Part shown: in pieces, positions 59,026 to 64,000 of the stretch | How positions within the stretch are numbered: position 1 is the stretch's first letter | Layout: the number at the start of each line of letters is the position of its first letter | DNA from: Propioniciclava sp. MC1595 | GTDB taxonomy: Bacteria > Actinomycetota > Actinomycetes > Propionibacteriales > Propionibacteriaceae | Assembly: GCF_017569205.1 (NCBI RefSeq) | Contig: NZ_CP071870.1 | Coordinates: forward strand, 3,038,001 to 3,102,000 | Direction: 5' to 3' | DNA length: 64,000 bases | The notes under the pieces: generated by a model | Databases searched by the model: none | What the model was told of the DNA's origin: nothing | Seen by the model: the letters and a program-made list of their open reading frames with translations, nothing else | Position numbers and translations under genes: made by a program

Positions 59026-59289
59026 ATGAACGCGCAAGCATGGTTGCTGGACCCGACGGTGCGTCAGGCCGTGCATGCCGACGACGTGTGCCGGCACCTG
59101 GTGGACTCGATCCACGACGCGATGGAGGCCGCCTCGATCACGGCGACCGACCTCGGCCGGCACCTGAAGATGACCGAGGCCGAGGTGCGCCTCGGGATCA
59201 GCGACCCGCTGTCGATGCGCCTGGGCGAACTGCTCCGCGTGCTGGACACGCTCGGCATCACCCTCTGCCCGGCCCCCCGCACCGCCTGA
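59026..59289 (+). CDS. small HTH-like protein
   Basis: An 87-residue protein; ATG 59026 follows GGAGGACGAG. The central part (IHDAMEAASITATDLGRHLK then MTEAEVRLGISDPLSMRLGE) looks like a Cro/C1-type helix-turn-helix. It lies outside the element, just beyond attR. The target is unknown. Confidence 0.68.
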   Translation: MNAQAWLLDPTVRQAVHADDVCRHLVDSIHDAMEAASITATDLGRHLKMTEAEVRLGISDPLSMRLGELLRVLDTLGITLCPAPRTA

Positions 59290-59314
59290 CCAACCGCGGC
59301 GCGGGGGATCGGGA

Positions 59315-59968
59315 TCAGCCCTGCGCCGCCTCGTACTCGGAGGTCTCGACGAGCGCGTCCGTGGCCGCCACGATGTCGGCGATCGTGACGTCGGGGGCGA
59401 GCTCGCGCAGGACGTAGTGGGTGCCCGCACAGTCGAGCACGCCGAGGTTGGTGATGACGCGCTTCACCACGGCCTCACCGGTCAGCGGCAGCGAGCAGGT
59501 CGTGAGCACCTTGGAGTCGCCGTGCTTGTTCTGGTGGTCCATCAGGACGATGACCTTCTGGGCGCCATGGACCAGGTCCATGGCGCCGCCCATGCCCTTG
59601 ACGAGCTTGCCCGGCACCATCCAGTTGGCGAGGTCGCCGTTGCAGGCCACCTCCATGCCGCCGAGCACCGCCACATCCAGATGGGCGCCCCGGATCATCG
59701 CGAAGCTCGTGGCCGAGTCGAAGTAGGACGCCCCCGGGTTGACCGTGACCGTCTCCTTGCCGGCGTTGACCAGGTCGGGGTCGACCTCGTCGTCGAACGG
59801 GTAGGGCCCCGTGCCGAGGATGCCGTTCTCGGAGTGCATGATCACGTGCACGTCGTCGGGCAGGTAGTTCGGGATCAGCGTCGGCAGGCCGATGCCGAGG
59901 TTGACGTACTGGCCGTCGGCCAGCTCCTGGGCGGCCCGGGCCGCCATCTCCTCACGCGTCCACGCCAT
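59315..59968 (-). CDS. scoB: 3-oxoacid CoA-transferase subunit B
   Basis: Beta subunit of a family I CoA transferase (SCOT/PcaIJ type), 217 residues. The catalytic glutamate is in [10 protein letters not shown]. Other family motifs: [20 protein letters not shown] near the N-terminus and [20 protein letters not shown] near the end. It starts 1 nt after the scoA stop and acts as a heterodimer with it to move CoA between succinyl-CoA and acetoacetate or 3-oxoadipate. Confidence 0.92.
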   Translation of the reverse strand: MAWTREEMAARAAQELADGQYVNLGIGLPTLIPNYLPDDVHVIMHSENGILGTGPYPFDDEVDPDLVNAGKETVTVNPGASYFDSATSFAMIRGAHLDVAVLGGMEVACNGDLANWMVPGKLVKGMGGAMDLVHGAQKVIVLMDHQNKHGDSKVLTTCSLPLTGEAVVKRVITNLGVLDCAGTHYVLRELAPDVTIADIVAATDALVETSEYEAAQG

Positions 59969-59969
59969 G

Positions 59970-60755
59970 TCAGGCCTCCTCGTCCGTGCCGGGACGAGGG
60001 GTCGTCGTCCGCTTCTCGATCATCTTGAACTGCGCCTGCTCGGGCGTCAGCGCCACGACCCGGTCGACGAAGACGCCGGCGACGTGCACGTCGGCGGGGT
60101 CGAGCTCGCCCGGCTCGACGACCTTCTCGGCCTCGACGATGGTCAGGCGGCCCGACATCGCGGCGGGCGGGTTGAAGTTCTGCGCCGCGGCGTGGAACCG
60201 CAGGTTGCCGTGCCGGTCGGCGACGGCCGCGCGGACGAGCGCCACGTCGGCCTCGATGCCGGTCTCCAGCACCATGCGGCGGCCGTGGAACTCGCGGACC
60301 TCCTTGACCGGCGAGGAAATCGCCACCGAGCCGTCCGTGTTGTACTTCCACGGCATGCCGCCGTTGGCGACCACCGTGCCGACGCCCGACGGCGTGAAGA
60401 ACGCCCCGATGCCCGCTCCGCCGGCGCGCAGCCGCTCGGCGAGGGTGCCCTGCGGGGTCAGCTCGACCTCGAGCTCGCCGGCGAGGTACTGGCGCATGAA
60501 CTCCTTGTTCTCGCCGATGTAGCTCGACACCGCGCGGCGGATCCGGTGCGCCTCCAGCAGCTTGCCCAGGCCCTGGCCGTCCACACCGAGGTTGTTGCTG
60601 ACGATCTCCAGGTCGGACGCCCCCTGCTCCAGGAGCGCGTCGATCAGGAACCACGGGATGCCCGCGAGCCCGAACCCGCCGACGGCGATCGTCGCCCCGT
60701 CCTTGATGTCGGCCACCGCCTCGGCCGCCGACGCCACCACCTTGTCCATGCTCAT
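59970..60755 (-). CDS. scoA: 3-oxoacid CoA-transferase subunit A
   Basis: Alpha subunit, 261 residues. The glycine-rich CoA-binding motif is in [34 protein letters not shown] and [16 protein letters not shown] are also typical. The ATG at 60755 overlaps the thiolase stop (ATGA) and has GAGGG upstream. Longer than the usual 230-235 by an acidic tail. The thiolase-scoA-scoB order supports acetoacetyl-CoA or beta-ketoadipyl-CoA breakdown. Confidence 0.92.
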   Translation of the reverse strand: MSMDKVVASAAEAVADIKDGATIAVGGFGLAGIPWFLIDALLEQGASDLEIVSNNLGVDGQGLGKLLEAHRIRRAVSSYIGENKEFMRQYLAGELEVELTPQGTLAERLRAGGAGIGAFFTPSGVGTVVANGGMPWKYNTDGSVAISSPVKEVREFHGRRMVLETGIEADVALVRAAVADRHGNLRFHAAAQNFNPPAAMSGRLTIVEAEKVVEPGELDPADVHVAGVFVDRVVALTPEQAQFKMIEKRTTTPRPGTDEEA

Positions 60756-61960
60756 GCCACCCTCTCGAACACGGCGGCCAGGCCCTGGCCGCCACCGATG
60801 CACATCGTCTCCAGCGCGTAGCGGGCCTCGCGGCGCTGCATCTCGTACGCCATGGTCGCCAGGATCCGGGCGCCGGTCGCACCGACCGGGTGGCCCAGCG
60901 AGATCCCGGACCCGTTGGGGTTCAGCCGCTCGTCGTCGGCCGAGATGCCCCACTCGCGCAGCACGGCCAGCGCCTGCGCCGCGAACGCCTCGTTCAGCTC
61001 GATCACGTCGAGGTCGGCCAGCGTGATGCCGGCCTTGGCCAGTGCGGCCGCGGACGCCGGCACGGGGCCGATGCCCATGGTCTCGGGGGCGACGCCGGAA
61101 ACGGCCCACGACTTCAGCTCCAGCAGCGGCTGCAGGCCGCGGCGCTCGGCCTCCGAGCGCGTGGTCACGATGCAGGCGGCCGCGGCGTCGTTCTGGCCCG
61201 AGGCGTTGCCGGCCGTGACGGTCGCGGCGGGGTCGGTCCGGCCCATGATGGGCCGCAGCTTGGCGAGGGCCTCCAGCGAGGCGTCCGGCCGGATGTGCTC
61301 GTCGGTGTCGACGACCGTGGTCTCGCCCCGGCGTCCGGGGACCTCGACGGGCACCAGCTCATCGGCATAGCGGCCCGCCGCGGCTGCGGCGGCGGCCTTG
61401 CGGTGGGAGGCCACGGCCAGCTCGTCCTGCTCCTCGCGGCTGATGCCGTACTCGCGGCGCAGGTTCTCGGCGGTCTCGATCATGCCGCCGGGGATCGGGT
61501 GGTCGCGGCCGCCGGCCGTCGACCGGGCGCGGGCCAGGCGGTCGCCCAACTGGACGCCGTCGCCCTTCACGCCCTGGCGCAGCAGCGCGTAGTGCTCGAC
61601 GCGGCTCATCGACTCGGCGCCGCCGGCGATCACGAGGCTGGACGCCCCGGTGGCGACCTGCATCGCGCCGTAGAGCACGGCCTGGAGGCCGGAGCCGCAG
61701 CGGCGGTCGACCTGCAGGCCGGGGACGCCGACGCCGAGCCCGGCGTTCAGCGCGGCGATGCGGCCGATGGCCGGGAACTCGCCGCTCGGGTTGCAGTTGC
61801 CGAGGATGACGTCGTCGACGTCGCCCTCCACGAGGTTGCCCCGGCGGGCGACCTCGCGCACGACCACGGTGGCCAGCTCGTCGGCGGGCATCGCGGCCAG
61901 CGAGCCCATGAAGCCACCCACCGGTGTGCGCACCGGGTGGCAGATGACGACGGGTTCCAT
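60752..61960 (-). CDS. thiolase (acetyl-CoA acetyltransferase family)
   Basis: A 402-residue thiolase. Nucleophilic Cys in VDRRCGSGLQAVLYGAM, His in GISLGHPVGATGARIL, and the second Cys in ALETMCIGGGQGLAAVFE. First gene of the operon with scoAB. It could act on acetoacetyl-CoA (AtoB-like) or 3-oxoadipyl-CoA (PcaF-like); the sequence alone does not decide. Confidence 0.93.
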   Translation of the reverse strand: MEPVVICHPVRTPVGGFMGSLAAMPADELATVVVREVARRGNLVEGDVDDVILGNCNPSGEFPAIGRIAALNAGLGVGVPGLQVDRRCGSGLQAVLYGAMQVATGASSLVIAGGAESMSRVEHYALLRQGVKGDGVQLGDRLARARSTAGGRDHPIPGGMIETAENLRREYGISREEQDELAVASHRKAAAAAAAGRYADELVPVEVPGRRGETTVVDTDEHIRPDASLEALAKLRPIMGRTDPAATVTAGNASGQNDAAAACIVTTRSEAERRGLQPLLELKSWAVSGVAPETMGIGPVPASAAALAKAGITLADLDVIELNEAFAAQALAVLREWGISADDERLNPNGSGISLGHPVGATGARILATMAYEMQRREARYALETMCIGGGQGLAAVFERVA

Positions 61961-62150
61961 ACGAACTCCCTTGTCGGTGGTGGACCTGTTCTCCCCTCAA
62001 CGGTCCCACGTCAGTCCTTGTCAGGTCCAAGACTTGATCTCGCTCGATTCATAAGTGAATGTGTCACAGTCAGGGACGAGTTGCCGCCGATTCGGCCTTC
62101 CCGCGGTTGCGGGCGATGATGGACGGACCCCGACACCCCCCGGAGTCCCC

Positions 62151-63062
62151 ATGAAGAAGCTCCTCGCCGCGCTGGCGGCCATCCCCCTGCTCGCCGCGTG
62201 CGCGGTCGCCCCGCCCTCGACCGGCCTCGCCTCGGTGTCCACCCCGGACGCGGCGAGCCCGGCCACCGCCCCACCGCAGCCCGCGGCGTCCGGGTCGGCG
62301 ACGCCGAGCGCGACCCCGACCCCCACGCCCGAGCCGATCGACACCACGATCGGGCTGCGCCGGCCCACCTACCCCGAGCACCCGCGGCCGGTCCTGACCG
62401 CCGCGCAGGAGGCGAAGTACGGGGCGTGCCTGGACACCACGGTGTCGAACTGGTCGAAGGGTGAGTGCGCGACGCTGCTGCAGAACGACCTGATCGAGCT
62501 GGGCTACCTCGAGGGCGAGCCCCAGAAGCGGATCGGCGTCGCTGCGGTGAACGCGCTGCTGCGCTACCAGCGCTCCCGCGAGGTGAACCCCGACGGGTAC
62601 GCGGGCGCGCAGACCTGGTACGCGCTGGCGTCCGGGCGCCCGGCCCGCTCGGCCGCCCTCCCCCGCGAGTGCACCGAGATCCCGGGGGTGGTGCTGTGCG
62701 TCGACCAGGCCCACTCGACCCTGACCTTCGTGCGCGACGGCGTGGCCGAGAGGACCATCGACGTGCGCCTGGGTGGCTGGACGTCGGACGCCAAGACGAA
62801 GAAGTGGCGCCTCTTCCCGACCGCGAACGGCCTGTGGCGGGTCTACAACAAGCACCGCAACCCGAGCTCGCCCACCTACGGAGAGGGCGTCATGCCGTAC
62901 TCGGTGATGTTCGACCCGAACATGTACGTGCACTATTCGGCCGACTTCGCCAAGCGCGGGTACAGCCGGTCCAGCCACGGCTGCGTGAACGTCGCCTCGA
63001 AGGACGACGCGAAGTGGATCTTCGACAACACCCCCATCGAGGCCCGCGTCTGGGTCTGGTGA
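62151..63062 (+). CDS. L,D-transpeptidase lipoprotein
   Basis: A 303-residue cell-wall enzyme making 3-3 cross-links or lipoprotein links. Lipobox LLAAC (Cys near 19), Pro/Thr linker, a peptidoglycan-binding type 1 domain (LQNDLIELGYLEGEPQKRIG, YQRSREVNPDGYAGAQTWYA), then a YkuD domain from about 195 with the catalytic signature SRSSHGCVNVASKDDAKWIF. The ATG at 62151 has GGAG 6 nt upstream. The preceding ORF extension to 62055 is not needed. Confidence 0.92.
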   Translation: MKKLLAALAAIPLLAACAVAPPSTGLASVSTPDAASPATAPPQPAASGSATPSATPTPTPEPIDTTIGLRRPTYPEHPRPVLTAAQEAKYGACLDTTVSNWSKGECATLLQNDLIELGYLEGEPQKRIGVAAVNALLRYQRSREVNPDGYAGAQTWYALASGRPARSAALPRECTEIPGVVLCVDQAHSTLTFVRDGVAERTIDVRLGGWTSDAKTKKWRLFPTANGLWRVYNKHRNPSSPTYGEGVMPYSVMFDPNMYVHYSADFAKRGYSRSSHGCVNVASKDDAKWIFDNTPIEARVWVW

Positions 63063-63099
63063 CCCCCTGCCGGCCCGCCGAGGTGGCAGGCTGGGCCCC

Positions 63100-63438
63100 G
63101 TGACGGTGCGCGCCCTCCCGGGGCCACGCAGCGAGTGGCTGCTCGACGGCGCGGACGCCCTCGGCCTCACCGAGTGGGTGGTGTCGACGCACTCCGACCC
63201 GGTGGGCGTCCGGCTCGACGGCTACCCGCTCGAGCGCGCCCCGGCCTTCGAGCGCGCGGAACTCCCCAGCGAGGGGATCGTGCGTGGCGCCGTGCAGGTG
63301 CCGGCCGGCGGCCTGCCCGTGGTGTTCCTCAGCGACCACCCCGTGACGGGCGGCTACCCGGTGGTCGCGGTCCTGCCCGAGGCAGAAACGGACCGCCTGG
63401 CCCAGGCGAGGCCGGGCCAGGCGGTCAGGATCGGGTGA
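63100..63438 (+). pseudogene. 5-oxoprolinase subunit C (PxpC/KipA), C-terminal remnant
   Basis: 112 codons from GTG 63100 match the end of biotin-dependent carboxyltransferase-like PxpC proteins: VRALPGPRSEWLLDGADALG, GVRLDGYPLERAP, LPSEGIVRGAVQVPAGGLPV and PVTGGYPVVAVLPEAETDRL. Full-length members have close to 300 residues, so roughly the first 180 are missing and no pxpB lies upstream. A decayed remnant, although the open frame and GTG could still give a short protein. Confidence 0.78.
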
Positions 63439-63705
63439 TCAGGCGTCGAGGTCCTGCTCGATGAGGGCGGCGATCTTCTCGACGGCCTCCTCGTTGTCGG
63501 ACTCGACGATGACCTCGGAGCCCTTCTCGGCACCCAGGGTCATGATCATCAGGCTGGACGCCGCGTCGACACCCTCGTCGTCGTCGCCACCGACGAGCGT
63601 GAGGAGGATCTCGTCGTCGTAGGCCTCGGCGGCCTCGGCGATGATCGCGGCGGGACGGGCGTGCAGGCCGACGGCCGACCCGACGATGACGGTCTTGCTT
63701 GCCAT
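63439..63705 (-). CDS. ptsH: phosphocarrier protein HPr
   Basis: An 88-residue PTS phosphocarrier. The phospho-histidine is in VGLHARPAAIIAEAAE and the regulatory serine region is DAASSLMIMTLGAEKGSEV. The ATG at 63705 has AGGAGA upstream. It is placed 27 nt after the fructose permease gene on the same strand, consistent with a fru-ptsH operon. Confidence 0.95.
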   Translation of the reverse strand: MASKTVIVGSAVGLHARPAAIIAEAAEAYDDEILLTLVGGDDDEGVDAASSLMIMTLGAEKGSEVIVESDNEEAVEKIAALIEQDLDA

Positions 63706-63732
63706 GTGTTTTCTCCTTTGTGGTGTGAGCCG

Positions 63733-64000
63733 TCAGGCGTTGACGGCGGCCTTGTTACCGAGGAACTGCTTCGCTGCGATCACAGCCACCGCACCGACGA
63801 TCATGCCCGCAACGATAGCGATGATGAAGCCGAGCAGGTTCTGGATGGCGAACGCGACGAAGATGCCGCCGTGCGGGGCGCGGCTGCCGACGCCCAGGGC
63901 CATCGACAGCGCACCGGTGACCGCGCCACCGAGCATCATGCTGGGGATGACCCGCAGCGGGTCGGCCGCCGCGAACGGGATGGCGCCCTCGGAGATGAAG
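63733..64000 (-). CDS. fruA: PTS fructose permease IIC domain, 5' part outside the window
   Basis: The last 88 residues of an EIIC-type membrane protein continue past the right edge. FISEGAIPFAAADPLRVIPS is the conserved IIC-fructose motif; two helices follow (GAVTGALSMALGVGSRAPHG and LLGFIIAIVAGMIVGAVAVI). Translocates and phosphorylates fructose with HPr as donor partner. Confidence 0.88.
   Translation of the reverse strand, partial: FISEGAIPFAAADPLRVIPSMMLGGAVTGALSMALGVGSRAPHGGIFVAFAIQNLLGFIIAIVAGMIVGAVAVIAAKQFLGNKAAVNA

Noticed and set aside
1-64000. CRISPR array
   Set aside because: No series of short direct repeats with regular unique spacers was seen; the repeats found are att, arm-site, tandem and transposon-end sequences.

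Overview
The window is high-GC DNA from an actinobacterium. The RecR, DnaX, SRP RNA and HPr sequences and the SCO6880-type conjugation gene all fit this. The chromosomal gene set (S8 protease next to recR/dnaX, thiolase/CoA-transferase, PTS-HPr) suggests the Propionibacteriaceae neighbourhood, but that placement is inference.

Layout. Positions 1-10528 are chromosomal: a TPR protein running off the left edge, a HAD phosphatase, recR, ybaB, a secreted subtilase, a lipoprotein, dnaX, the SRP RNA and a nitrilase-family amidase. An intact tRNA-Ser(GGA) lies at 10529-10616. Its last 27 bases recur exactly at 58846-58872, next to a tyrosine integrase (57294-58652). An excisionase-like gene (10861-11118) sits at the other end. 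Together these define a 48-kb integrative element (about 10617-58872). Positions 58873-64000 return to chromosome: a small HTH-like protein, a scoAB/thiolase operon, an L,D-transpeptidase lipoprotein, a pxpC remnant, HPr and the end of a fructose PTS permease.

Inside the element, conjugation genes remain but are damaged. An SCO6880-family protein is followed by a VirB4-like ATPase cut off after about 95 residues. A Tad/Flp-type pilus cluster has lost most of tadB next to an insertion sequence and carries a frameshifted tadE-like gene. Cargo includes an ankyrin-RCC1-ankyrin protein, an alanine racemase, a four-gene operon (degenerate membrane sensor kinase, receiver-like protein, alpha/beta hydrolase, Pr6Pr-type membrane protein), a second operon with a vWA-like lipoprotein and a multi-pass membrane protein, a cytosolic/membrane gene pair, and a membrane protein/methyltransferase pair.

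The element is a graveyard of nested insertions whose boundaries can be read to the base. An IS3 element sits in an IS256 transposase. An IS1634-type element sits in an ISL3 transposase. At 50620-57131 a short IS1634-like terminal-repeat element contains an IS21, whose istA contains a recombinase-in-trio (RIT) element with 82-bp perfect terminal inverted repeats. The integration machinery looks intact, whereas the visible transfer machinery is broken, so the element is probably immobile by conjugation on its own but may still excise.
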